Shown: positions 32,670 to 42,239 of the stretch, piece by piece
How positions within the stretch are numbered: the stretch's first letter is position 1
Layout: each line of letters begins with the position of its first letter
Position numbers and translations under genes: made by a program
Origin: Mercurialis annua
Lineage: Eukaryota > Streptophyta > Magnoliopsida > Malpighiales > Euphorbiaceae
DNA length: 64,000 nt
Reading direction: 5' to 3'
NCBI RefSeq assembly: GCF_937616625.2
Contig: NC_065576.1
Coordinates: 11,162,501-11,226,500, forward strand
The notes under the pieces: model-generated
The model's database searches: none
What the model was told of the DNA's origin: nothing
What the model saw: only the letters and a program-made list of their open reading frames with translations

Positions 32670-34701
32670 TCAAACCTGTTGGCGTTTGCTGCTTACCGCC
32701 AAGTTGTTAGCTAGTTTTTTCAGAGTCGATGATCTTGTTTCCCTCTTGAATATACCCAAGTCATGTCCAATTTGCCAAGTTTTGTCAACTTCCTCTTCCG
32801 GAGTAGAGAAACCATTACCCTTCCTTACTCTCACATTGGCCCTGTTCATATTTTCTATATTTGAATCAGAAATTTCCTCTTGCGATTGGTCATTAATCAT
32901 GGTGCAGGAAATGATATCTCCCTGAATATTCAGCATTTTCGTTTTCCGTGGGGCTGTTTTCACAGAAATCTGCTCGACATCGTTGGCAATCTCTTTCATC
33001 TTGTCTGTTTCACCTGAAATTTCATTAACAGTTTTTGCCCCAGCTGTGTTCATGATGGCAACTGCTGCTGAATTTTGCTCGAACGCCTTCTCTGTTTCCT
33101 CCTTATCCCCCTTCTCCGTCTGATCTGAAACTTCATTTTCATTTCCCACAACAAGCTTTTCCAGACCATCATCTTCACCTTTAACAGTATTGGAAACCCC
33201 TGATGCTGAACTCGGATCAGAATCCTCTTCCGTAGCTGCTGCTACCTTTTGCAAATCCTACAACAAATTTTTAATTGGAAGTTCAGAATCTGTTGTTACG
33301 TTCTTAACTCCAGCTTGGAAAAATTCTCCATCATTCATAACACTTGGAACGTTATCTCTTGCATGGACATGCATGTGAAAATTATCTTTCAATACACTAG
33401 TCTGTTTTCCACGCAACTGTTTAAAGTCATATCCACCAGTGCTTGCCCTTTTAATAAAATCCATACTTCTTGACTTCAAATGCAAATCTAGGACACAAAT
33501 CCCCTCACTATTCCTACGAACAACAGGAATTTCGTGTGATGAATTTTTGACCACTTCTCTAGGTGAAACCTTTGATGATGACCCAATAGCAGCAGTTTTT
33601 TCTTGTAGATCATTCCTCATATCACTAACCTGAACTTCCAGTATATAATTTGGAACAAAGCTCATCTCTGATGACCCTCCTGTAATTGCCAATAACGTTT
33701 CCGTGTCATCGAACTTCACCGCCCTCTCCGTTTCGACAACATAAATCATACGTGATATATCACCGATATTCACCTCCATCTAATGATTTATGTATCGTCA
33801 ATTGCTTGAAATCAAAACATAACCAACATCATGACGATCACCGAGATCGACTGAAATAGCCTCCCCAAAACAATTTCTGATACTCATAAAAACCTCTCTA
33901 GACCATAGATAGAGCGGTACACCCATGACCGAGACCCAAACAAGTCTCGTAAAAGATTGTTTAAAGTCTTTAGCCCAACAATAAGATTGAAAGAAATCAG
34001 AGAACGAGGGTCCTATAATCTCCATAAATTCCACCGCTCCAAAAATCGACTCGAAAGTTATCAAAATTAGGTTGGCACCCATCATACCGATTCTCTGAAA
34101 AGCTAAGCTTTGATTGCACAAGAATTCTTTTGCTTTCAAAACAATCTAATATCAGCCACTCTAGCAACGTTTGATCTCGCCATCCAATCGTTAGTTTCAA
34201 GTAAAACCTTAATTCTCTGAAAAGCTAAGCTATAGCTGTTTCTGACGTAGCATCCTTGTATGACCGTTTATCCCTTAATGCTGGTGATAAAATACGCGCA
34301 CAGAGTTTGAATTGCATTAGCAGTAAGTTAAGGGTTAGCGGTCCTCTTTTCTGGAAATCTAGAACGATAAGCCTTTAATTTGAATTTCCCAATTGCAATC
34401 ATATTCAACTGATTAAGAGTCCATTGCAGATCCTTCATCCCATCCGTCCTAAGAAACCCAAAGCTGCAGTTTCTCCTTGAGAGTTTGGTTGCTAGCGAAA
34501 CGCGACTAATAACTCCATAACGCGAAAAAACCTTCTCGAGGTCATGATACCTCCAAGTGCGAGGAAAATTCTCGAAATAAATCAGGTTCCTAGTAGTAGA
34601 TCCGTTGTCTTTGGTGCAGTTAGCAAGGTTGAATCATCCCCTGTCCTTGCTTGTTCATGGCCAGAAGAGCCCTTAGGGTTTGCGTTTTTCTGTCGCTCCA
34701 T
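32670..34701 (-). pseudogene. LINE C ORF1: RRM-containing RNA-binding protein, frame-broken
   Basis: The ATG at 34701 gives MERQKNANPKGSSGHEQ. After one frame change an RNA recognition motif follows (about 34592-34370), with LIYFENFPRTW as RNP2-like strand 1 and NCSFGFLRTDGM as the RNP1-like strand. Further segments are IGMMGANLILITFES and WVSVMGVPLYLW (34139-33798), then an acidic Ser/Glu-rich region (33779-32670) ending DKTWQIGHDLGIFKRE. RRM-type ORF1 is one of the two plant L1 designs and would bind LINE RNA. At least four breaks are present, including TAA at about 34137. Confidence 0.75.
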
Positions 34702-34722
34702 CCCTGCTGCTATAGCGACGAA

Positions 34723-34765
34723 GTATTTGTAAATCATGTCATTATTAATGATTTTTTTAGTAGTG
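34723..34765. mobile_element. Right part of the CACTA-like element split by LINE C
   Basis: It resumes directly after the second ATAGCGACGAA copy and ends TTTTTTTAGTAGTG. It is the partner of 27997-28309. Confidence 0.45.
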
Positions 34766-34812
34766 GCTCAAATGTCGGTTTTGAAAAAAAAATCATTAAT
34801 AATGACATGATT
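34732..34812. repeat. Perfect ~27-bp inverted repeat (hairpin) with a ~25-base loop
   Basis: AATCATGTCATTATTAATG followed by a T-run is answered by an A-run and CATTAATAATGACATGATT. The loop segment GCTCAAATGTCGGTTTTG is itself echoed in inverse just after the right arm (CAAAACCGACACTTGAA-like). It overlaps the end of the CACTA-like element. A related ATAATGACATGATTAC occurs at about 27100. Confidence 0.7.
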
Positions 34813-35223
34813 ACCAAAACCGACACTTGAAACTAAGCTATTGCAAAACAATACCGACATAATAGTGTATCGCACATTTTTTTAATTTAAATTGAGCAAA
34901 CATTATGTATATATGGCCCAAATAAAAGTTAGCCACATATTCAATAAACCACGTTATTAAATCACTAGAAACATTTGATGCCATTAGAAATTATGAAAAT
35001 GTGTTTTTAATAGTGTGTTATACTACTTATACAATGTGAAATAAATAATAATGATTATTTCCATCTCCCTAGAAAAATTAAATTAAAAATTATGATATGC
35101 GAGCTGTGAATTCATATACATTTATAATATTTCTAAATTTGTGTCAAATGGAGTGAACGACTAAATGGTGGAGATAGTGGGGTTTTATATAGTGATGGGT
35201 GAAATTCTATTTTAACTTAAGCA
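34813..35223. other. AT-rich intergenic stretch
   Basis: Non-coding, with A/T-runs. No gene, repeat or terminal motif is recognised apart from the echoed AAAACCGACA words at its left edge. Confidence 0.4.
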
Positions 35224-35232
35224 TTAAATAAA

Positions 35233-35601
35233 AAAATATTGGCAAAAAAATTCTAAAATTTCACTTTTTTAACGATTTAAACCTAACGTATACAATTTTA
35301 CGAACCAAATCCTAACCTTTCTAATTTTCGCAATTTGTAGTCTCATCTCAAATTTCAGCTATTTTGTAATTTTTTAGGCTACAAATTGCCAAAATATGAA
35401 AGGGTGGAATTTTATTTGTAAATTTTTTAAACGTTGGGATTTAATTTGCCAGTAATATGGCTGCCAAATATGCAAAATATGACCGAAAAACGATTTGGGC
35501 TACAACATGCAAAAATTAGGATTTGTTTCGTAACATTTTAAACATTAAGCTTAAATTGAAAAAAAAAAGTGAAACGTTAGGATTTGTTTTGCCAATACCC
35601 C
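35233..35601. mobile_element. Mutator-like MITE, 369 bp, perfect 9-bp duplication
   Basis: Ends are inverted (ATTGGCAAAAAAATTCTAAA on the left; TTAGGATTTGTTTTGCCAAT on the right) and internal words CCTAACGT and GGATTTG recur inversely. Flanks carry a perfect 9-base copy TTAAATAAA at 35224-35232 and 35602-35610. No coding capacity. Confidence 0.8.
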
Positions 35602-35610
35602 TTAAATAAA

Positions 35611-36004
35611 CACTTTAACCCAATTTTTTAATTATCGTCTGAACCATTTTAAAATGATTTCGTAAATTCATGAAACTTTAACGATAATTTTGTAAAAATA
35701 ATTAACGGACTTTGGCATATTATAATTAGCTCGGGACCTATATTTTATTTTATTTTATTTTATTTTAAATTTCCTTAGTCCGTTCACCCCGCTTTTCACA
35801 AATAAAAATCCCAAATTAAATTATTAATTCAAGATATATAAAATAGACTCACTTTAGTTAAATTCTTATTATATAAATTTAAAATTTTACAAATTAAGAC
35901 ACGTGACACAATTTAAAACTCTTTATAATTTATGGGGTATTACTATGCAACCTTCAATAGGCAGCTCCGCCTTCTCTTCATCAGTTTTTTGATTTACTAG
36001 AGTT
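35611..36004. other. AT-rich intergenic stretch with a (TTTTA)n microsatellite
   Basis: A run of TTTTA units lies at about 35741-35766. No gene is seen. The end approaches a LINE tail. Confidence 0.4.
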
Positions 36005-36330
36005 ATTTATCGAGTAAGCATTATCGTTCTCTTTGGTAAACTATCTGATTCTTTTGTATTTGGGAATTATAGGAAAGTAAGAAACAAGAGAATTTTCAGG
36101 CAAGAAAAAGTGAACATCGGCTCATTGATTTATTCTATTATTTGCAAAGCGATATAAAGATAACAACTTGAGTTTTTATAATTCGGCTAATGATGTATGT
36201 AGAAATTTGAATCTTTTGTAAATTCTTGTAGCATGTTTGTCTTTTTTCGAAAAGACTCTTTACCATACACTTCTTTGTAGATGAGCTAATCCAATAATCA
36301 TTTATTTAATTTTTTTAAAAAAAAACTTAA
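36005..36330 (+). mobile_element. 5'-truncated LINE tail
   Basis: GGAAAGTAAGAAACAAGAGAA (about 36072) matches the LINE B codons for W-K-A-R-N-K-R-V. It ends GATGAGCTAATCCAATAATC followed by an A-run, the family tail. A cognate copy is at 557-822. Inactive fragment with an uncertain 5' limit. Confidence 0.5.
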
Positions 36331-36784
36331 TGACTTAATAAATTAAAATTTATTTAATTTATACTTCTCTTACTTTTAAATTTTTATTTTAATTGCGTTA
36401 CTTCATTTAGATTTTAAAACTATAAAAAATCAAAAAATATTAAAAAAATAAATTGAAGTCAATATAATTTTTATTTAATTATATTATAAATATAAATATA
36501 AGAATTAAATTGATTTTTTTTTAAATTTAATTCTCTGACTAAATTGACTAACACAAAAAATAGACGGACATGATAAACTATTGACAAAGATAAAAATAAA
36601 ACACTATACCATTTAATTTTCAAACACGAGACATGAATATAAATCATAATATATCTGGGAGCATCACAATGATTTGGTCTTAAAAATACCGAGTACAAAA
36701 TAAAGCAATATTAAATTTAAAAATAAAGGAAAATATAACACATTGAAACAATAGCCTCACACGTAAAATTTGAGTAGAACATAT
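36331..36784. other. 3' flank of the CYP96A gene
   Basis: AT-rich, with AATAAA-like words on the minus strand that could serve polyadenylation. No other gene is seen. Confidence 0.3.
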
Positions 36785-38287
36785 TCAAATCCATCTCCTG
36801 CTAACCTTAACTTTTAAACCATTTTTCATGTGAAGAAGGATAGAGTTAGAAGCGATGGGCAGTGTTTTTGTTTCTTGTAACTCAATATTGTAGTTGTGGA
36901 GTATGAAAGCCGCCACCGTTTTCATTTGAGTGAATGCAATTTCTTTACCAGTACAAATCCTTGGCCCTGCACCAAATGCTGGGAATTTGTGTGCTGCTTC
37001 ATGTTTTATTGTCCCTGCTTCGTTGATCCATCTCTCGGGCGTGAATTCTAAGCGATCTTCTCCCCATATCGACGCCATTCTCCCCATTGAATACATGGAA
37101 AATGCAATCTTAGTATTTGGTTTCACTCTATGTCCGCTAGGAAGTACATCTTCTTGCTTCGGAGATTTGTGATTGAATGGAACGGGTGGGTATAGCCTTA
37201 GTGTTTCGCATAATGCTCCGTGAAGGTAAACTAGACTGTTTAGTTCTTTCGTATCGGAAATGCAGAACCGGTTTTCTGGCATTTTTTCTTTGATTTCTTC
37301 TCTTATCTTGTATAGTACTTGTGGATTCTTGGAAACAGACCAGAAAAACCATGTTAGTGCTGAACTAGTTGTGCCTCTTCCTGCAAACAAGAAATTTACA
37401 AATGTATCTCTCAGGAACTTGTCTCCGGCTTTTGCGCCATTGATTTCGGCTTCGGTACTCATGTACGATGTTAACAAATCAACGCCTTCTCCCGAATCGG
37501 ACTGTTCCTTGAGTTGTTCTCGTTTTCGTAATATATATTCAGCCGATACGTCGTTAAGAACTTTCTGAGCTTTTTGCATTCTCCATTCTGGGCCAAATCC
37601 TAGCCACCTTTGAAACTTCCAGAAAGGTTCTGGAAAGAAATACCGATAAAATACTCCTTCCTCACCATTCTCCAAAGCCTTGGAAAACTCTACTTCTGGA
37701 AATTCGGGCGATAGGCATTTCGGGTTGAATCCTGTAACCAATTCGCATGTGATATCAAATGTAAATCTTTGAAATAAATCTTGCAAGTCCACGACCGATC
37801 CCTGATCAGCGACAAGCTCAAGAACTGGAACGAGCGCTTTCTCCACCATATTCCGACAAGTCTCCAACGAGAATTGGTTAAATCTCCGGTGCTTAAGAAA
37901 TGCTTGCGCAAGTTTTCTTTGATTCTTCCAAGAATCAGAATCCGAACTGAAAATGCCATCTCCAATAAAGCTGAATATCCTAGAGAAATCAGAGCCTTTT
38001 GGGAAATTTGAGAAGTTGGAGCTCCAAATATAGTTGATATTTGCTGGATCAATGGTGCCTAAGAACTTCACGTTAGAAAACCAAGGTCCTTTGTACAGAT
38101 ACGTGAGACCATTGTCCTCTAGAACTTCTGTGATCTTTTCATGAGCTCGGTGGAGGTTGAGGATAGTACAGGGTAGCATTCCGACGATCGGCCAATTTAT
38201 AGGGTTCCCTTTGGTACTGAAAAGATAACGAAGAACAACAAAGCCTACAACTGCTAGGAAGATTGCTGGAATGTTTATTAAGGCCAT
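36785..38287 (-). CDS. CYP96A-type cytochrome P450 (midchain alkane hydroxylase MAH1-like), intact frame, I-helix Asp replaced by Gly
   Basis: A 500-codon single-exon frame, the usual CYP96A length and intronless structure. Residues 1-24 form the ER membrane anchor, followed by NWPIVGMLP (31-39). The I-helix reads AGRGTTSS at 302-309, the K-helix ETLR at 361-364, PERW at 417-420, and the haem loop FGAGPRICTG has its ligand Cys at 445. Family members such as Arabidopsis MAH1 (CYP96A15) hydroxylate wax alkanes to secondary alcohols and ketones in epidermal ER. The odd feature is Gly305 (codon GGC at 37375-37373), where P450s normally have Asp or Glu paired with Thr for oxygen activation; the broken paralogue at 3421-4921 keeps Asp. 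So the gene is probably transcribable but may be weak, altered or inactive. Exact subfamily and substrate cannot be read from the sequence. Confidence 0.93.
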   Translation of the reverse strand: MALINIPAIFLAVVGFVVLRYLFSTKGNPINWPIVGMLPCTILNLHRAHEKITEVLEDNGLTYLYKGPWFSNVKFLGTIDPANINYIWSSNFSNFPKGSDFSRIFSFIGDGIFSSDSDSWKNQRKLAQAFLKHRRFNQFSLETCRNMVEKALVPVLELVADQGSVVDLQDLFQRFTFDITCELVTGFNPKCLSPEFPEVEFSKALENGEEGVFYRYFFPEPFWKFQRWLGFGPEWRMQKAQKVLNDVSAEYILRKREQLKEQSDSGEGVDLLTSYMSTEAEINGAKAGDKFLRDTFVNFLFAGRGTTSSALTWFFWSVSKNPQVLYKIREEIKEKMPENRFCISDTKELNSLVYLHGALCETLRLYPPVPFNHKSPKQEDVLPSGHRVKPNTKIAFSMYSMGRMASIWGEDRLEFTPERWINEAGTIKHEAAHKFPAFGAGPRICTGKEIAFTQMKTVAAFILHNYNIELQETKTLPIASNSILLHMKNGLKVKVSRRWI

Positions 38288-38324
38288 ATTGATGGTTTAT
38301 GTATGCTTGTTTACACTAACATAC

Positions 38325-38340
38325 ATACATATATATATAT
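38325..38340 (-). promoter_or_regulatory. TATA-rich core promoter of the CYP96A gene
   Basis: ATATATATATAT lies about 40-53 bases upstream of the ATG at 38287 on the minus strand, next to (CATA)n. The paralogue has TATATATAT at a like distance. No expression element specific to epidermis was recognised. Confidence 0.4.
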
Positions 38341-38413
38341 GTTTCAAAGGTAGAATATATTGAAGGAGATTAAAGTATAATAAGTAATCTAGTAATAAAA
38401 GTCATATAATAAA

Positions 38414-38788
38414 GGCCTAATTACTTGAAAAAAACCCCACCTTCTAACAGTTTTTCGTTTATACCCTCACGTAGGAAAAAGTTCATTTGTACCATTTTTT
38501 CCTGATTTTTCGTTTTTATCTCCACCCTAAAATTTAAATTTTTGACAATTAACTTAATTAAAAGATGAAAACATTATAAATGATTAATAATATTAATGTT
38601 TAATTAGAATATAAGCTAAAAATAAAGGATCATTTTGAATATTTTTCCAAATGAAAAGAGGTCAAATTAGCTCTTTAGGGTAGCGATGAAAATGAAAAAT
38701 TAAAAAAAGAGTACAAATGAACTTTTTCCTAAATTAAGGTATAAACGAATAAATGTTATAAGGTGGATTTTTTTTAAATAATTAGGCC
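38414..38788. mobile_element. Mutator-like MITE, 375 bp, upstream of the CYP96A gene
   Basis: Left end GGCCTAATTACTTGAAAAAA and right end TTTTTTTAAATAATTAGGCC are inverse copies, continuing through CCACCTT / AAGGTGG and AAAAAGTTCATTTGTAC / GTACAAATGAACTTTTTCC. Flanks TATAATAAA and TATTATAAA match at 8 of 9 bases. It lies 126 bases from the CYP96A ATG, inside the likely promoter region. Confidence 0.8.
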
Positions 38789-38797
38789 TATTATAAA

Positions 38798-40086
38798 ATT
38801 TAACTATATGATATTTCAAATTCCAATTTAACAAATAGTTATAATTGACAAATAAATAATCATATTCAAGCTACTAATTTCGCTGATGGTACAATCATCT
38901 TACCTCACAATGATAAATAAAATTTCGTTTGTATAAAGGTTTTGATTTTAATCGCTTTCGAATAGTCTGTGAAACCGCTTGATTTATCGAAACTTCACAC
39001 TTTTCGAAAAATCATCTTTAATAAGATTCCAAAAGATAGATCTAACCTCAAAACAACCATAAAAAATAAACATTAACCTAAATATTAAAACAAAAACTAA
39101 AATAAATTTTTAAGAAAATTTTCTGACACTTTTTAAACTCTCAAATTTTGGCTAAATTAAAAAAAACTTTGACATGCAAATAAAAAACAACTTAAAATAA
39201 CCTAGTTCAAACTAGAAATCTTACATGCAAATCAAAAAAAAATTAATCAAGCTAACGATTTTCAGCGAGCATTCAAAAAACAAACAAAAAAAACTCTTAT
39301 TATTCAAGTTTTTATCGAAAAATAAAACTAATTAAATATTTATATAAGGAGCGAAGGAGGTGGTTTTAGAGGAAAACCACACCCTCTAAACTGCATATTT
39401 GGAATTTGTTTTAGAGGAGAGAATTTTGTTTTTAATAAATTTAGTGTTAATTATTGTTATTTTTATGAAATTTGGTATGAAATACTATTTTTTTCATGAA
39501 TTTCAAACACCAATATTTCTCCCTTCAATTTTACATTTCAGCTAACTAAAACCCTATGGAGAGGGTTTTGGTTAAAGAAAAACATAAATGTAATAGAAAA
39601 ACAATCGGTTTTCAAAACTATTATAGAGGAAATAATTTTTCGAATAAAATATTATGGGAATAATTGTAATTTTCTGTAGATTTAAAAATTACAATTTCAA
39701 AAATTAATCACTGTCCATATATAGCCGACCGCCGACTTTAATTATGGCCGACTAATAAATTAATTAGTCCACCTCATATAAAATTGAATCTTTTTTTTTG
39801 TTAAAAATAATTAAAATTGAAAATTGAAGGTTGAAAAATTAGTAAGTGACCATAGCCAATTACAAACTTTATTTATAGCCAACTAACGAATGTCTGCAAA
39901 TATGGTGTAGTCCATCTCATTATTTAAGTCGTACTGATCTATACACTCTTGCTAAAACATATAAAAAAAATATAAAACGTTTTTTTTTCAGGGGCAAAGG
40001 CAGATATTAATTTTAAAAAGGACAAAATTTTTATATATGTAAAATTTTAAACTTTACAGAGATAATTATAAAAATAAGGTGATCAA
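38798..40086. other. AT-rich intergenic stretch
   Basis: No gene is seen. 39355-39610 has words around GAGGAAAACCACACCCTC and CCCTATGGAGAGGGTTTTGG that hint at an inverted structure. 39720-39925 has two TAGCC(G/A)AC...ACTAA words also found at about 11465 and 27907. None could be assigned to a family. Confidence 0.35.
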
Positions 40087-40134
40087 TCTATACTATCTAT
40101 CTATCTATATCTATATCTATTTATCTATAATCTA

Positions 40135-40514
40135 GGTCTAATGGCAAAAAAAATCCAAACCTTTACGACTTGTTGCAATTATATCCAAACCTTTTAATTT
40201 TTGCAATAATATCCAAATTGCATTTTTTTGTTACAATAATATCCAAATTGCATTTTTTGTAGCAATAATAGTCAAATTGATGGCTAAATTTGTTGTTTTC
40301 AATTAAGATATTAGGATATTATTATGTTTTGATGTATAATAATATAGTAAAAGTCCCCAAAAATGGCAAAAAACTCAAAAAAATTCACATAAAAAGTGCA
40401 ATTTGGATATTATTGCAACAAAATAATGCAATTTGGATATTATTGCAAAAATTAAAAAGTTTGGATATAATTGCAACAAGTCGTAAAGGTTTGGGTTTTT
40501 TTTGCCATTAATCC
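40135..40514. mobile_element. Mutator-like MITE, 380 bp, perfect 9-bp duplication
   Basis: Inverted ends begin GGTCTAATGGCAAAAAAAAT and close TTTTTTTTGCCATTAATCC. The arms extend about 90 bases (CCAAACCTTTACGACTTG / CAAGTCGTAAAGGTTTGG). TATAATCTA flanks both sides (40126-40134 and 40515-40523). It has no coding capacity. Confidence 0.88.
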
Positions 40515-41186
40515 TATAATCTATCTATCTATAACTATCTTATATGTGGGAAGGAGGGGACAGGAAAAATTACGATAATAGACTTAATTAAGGGTGTAAT
40601 TATATTTAAATAATATAAAATAAATAATGATATAATAGGTTAATGAAAACTTTAACTCCAAATCATGTTAAAAATAACAAGTTAGTAGGAGTTTAATTTT
40701 AAATCAGACTAATATATGAATTAATTACTAAATTACAACACAACTCTACTATAAAAAAAAGCAACGAAAATTCTAATTCTCATTAAAGCATACAAATTAA
40801 ATACTATATGACAGAAACATATAAACATATCAATGTAAATAAGAGTTCAATTTGAAAGTGAACTCATGAGTTTTTAAAACTAATCTATTAAAGGAGTGAT
40901 ACTAATCGTTTTACAATAAAAATAGGTTGACACTTGCCAACAATGACTTCAAAACCATGAAATTCATACACCTCATTTTTAAATTCCAGCCTTGATTAGA
41001 AAAAATAAAAACGAGACTTGCTACAGGGTGAATTTAATCCCTAACATACAGTTTTTACTTTCTAAACGGAATTTACTATTTCTTAATAAGTTTAACTAGG
41101 GTAGGAGACCAGCTGTTTTAGTTTTAATAAAAAAAGGACACAGTTCAATAGACAAATTATAATGTTAAGCAAAGAAATATTAAATA

Positions 41187-41474
41187 GGGTTAATTGCAAA
41201 TTCATACACGAACTTTATCCTAATTTACAATTACAACATAAACTTTGAAACTTGACAATGTTAGAAACCAACTTTACACTTTTGGCAAATCGATACACCA
41301 AACACGAAAAACACTAACGTGGACATTGTAATATACCGCCATGTGTCGTTGCGTGATTGGTCGGTGTACCAATTTGCCAAAAAATGAAAGTTGTTTACTG
41401 ACATTGCCAAGTTCCAAAGTTTACGTTGCAATTGCAAATTAGGGTAAAGTTCGTGTATGCATTTGCATTAACCC
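41187..41474. mobile_element. Mutator-like MITE, 288 bp, perfect 9-bp duplication
   Basis: Left end GGGTTAATTGCAAATTCATA, right end inverse TGCATTTGCATTAACCC with ACACGAACTTTA / TAAAGTTCGTGT inside. The duplication TATTAAATA is at 41178-41186 and 41475-41483. The interior retains CACGTTAGTG-like words in reverse. It has no coding capacity. Confidence 0.9.
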
Positions 41475-42128
41475 TATTAAATAACAGTATAAGTCTAATA
41501 AAAATAAACTTAATTCTAAAATAAGTAATTCTAACAATTTATTTTTGAATAAGTTCATTTAAAAAAAACTATAACTTAAATAAAATTAATTAAATTGAAA
41601 AATATATATATAAATTTCACTATGTACTATAATTTCAATTCTAATAAAAATAATATATAATAATTTAATAAAAACTATATTATTATTATTTAATTAATAG
41701 TTAATATATAAAACGGGTCATATTAAAACCACTCACCGATCACAATTTTAATTTGGATAAATAAATTACATTAATTCATTGTAAATTAAACTATTAAATG
41801 ATTTAATTAATATTTAATACACACAACGGGTCATGTAAGTGTCGCTCACGTGTGTAGCACGTGGCGAAACGCTAGTAACTATTTTATATGTGGAAAGAGA
41901 AGGGGGGACAGACAAAATTACGATAATAGGCTTCATTAAAGATATAATGATAAAATATAATTAATTAAGAGTTTAACTAATTATGAGTTCAATTACTATT
42001 GAAACACAATGAAAAAAAAATGAATGCATAGTAAATGGTTATCACGTAGACTAACTTTAAGTAGAAGTTGAAATTGTTGCAAATTCTTTTATAAAAAGAT
42101 AAACTAAATAAGAATTTAATGTTAAGTA

Positions 42129-42239
42129 GAAGTCTAAACATTCTTTTGCAGTTTCACAATCGTTTACTACTAGAGTTTTATGTATGCCCATCTTGATACC
42201 AAAGATCGGACCACATTTGTCAGCCATATTTATAACCAC
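42129..42239 (-). pseudogene. CYP82-like P450 exon fragment inside Helitron 2
   Basis: Thirty-seven codons read NMADKCGPIFGIKMGIHKTL and then VVNDCETAKECLDF. They match the well-conserved CYP82 segment after the proline hinge (ADKYGP-F-I-LG-H--LVVS--E-AKEC). Nothing either side continues the gene, so it is a captured piece and not a decayed gene in place. The frame runs on past the similarity without meaning. Its sequence differs clearly from the CYP96A genes nearby, so it did not come from them. Confidence 0.6.

Larger units (their letters stand above)
28310..34711 (-). mobile_element. LINE C: full-length L1-type retrotransposon with an 11-bp target duplication
   Basis: The copy reads on the minus strand from 34711 to a T-run in plus sense (A-tail) at 28310-28317. 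ATAGCGACGAA occurs perfectly on both sides, at 28299-28309 and 34712-34722, proving the borders. ORF1 starts at 34701 with an RRM. ORF2 starts at 32635 and ends near 28400. Both are broken many times. It shares ORF2 type with LINEs B and D and lacks the terminal RNase H of LINE A. Confidence 0.92.
40087..41875 (+). mobile_element. Helitron 1
   Basis: The 5' end is TCTATACTAT after an A. The 3' end is CTAG at 41872-41875 before a T, so insertion lies between A and T as Helitrons require. About ten bases before CTAG is a hairpin CACGTG-TGTAG-CACGTG. Two MITEs lie inside (40135-40514 and 41187-41474). No Rep/helicase gene is present, so it is non-autonomous. The 5' limit is less sure because it sits in CTAT repeats. 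Confidence 0.65.

Noticed and set aside
27994..34768. 3-base target duplication for the CACTA-like element around LINE C
   Set aside because: Flanks are ATT and GCT and do not match, so the outer ends remain tentative.
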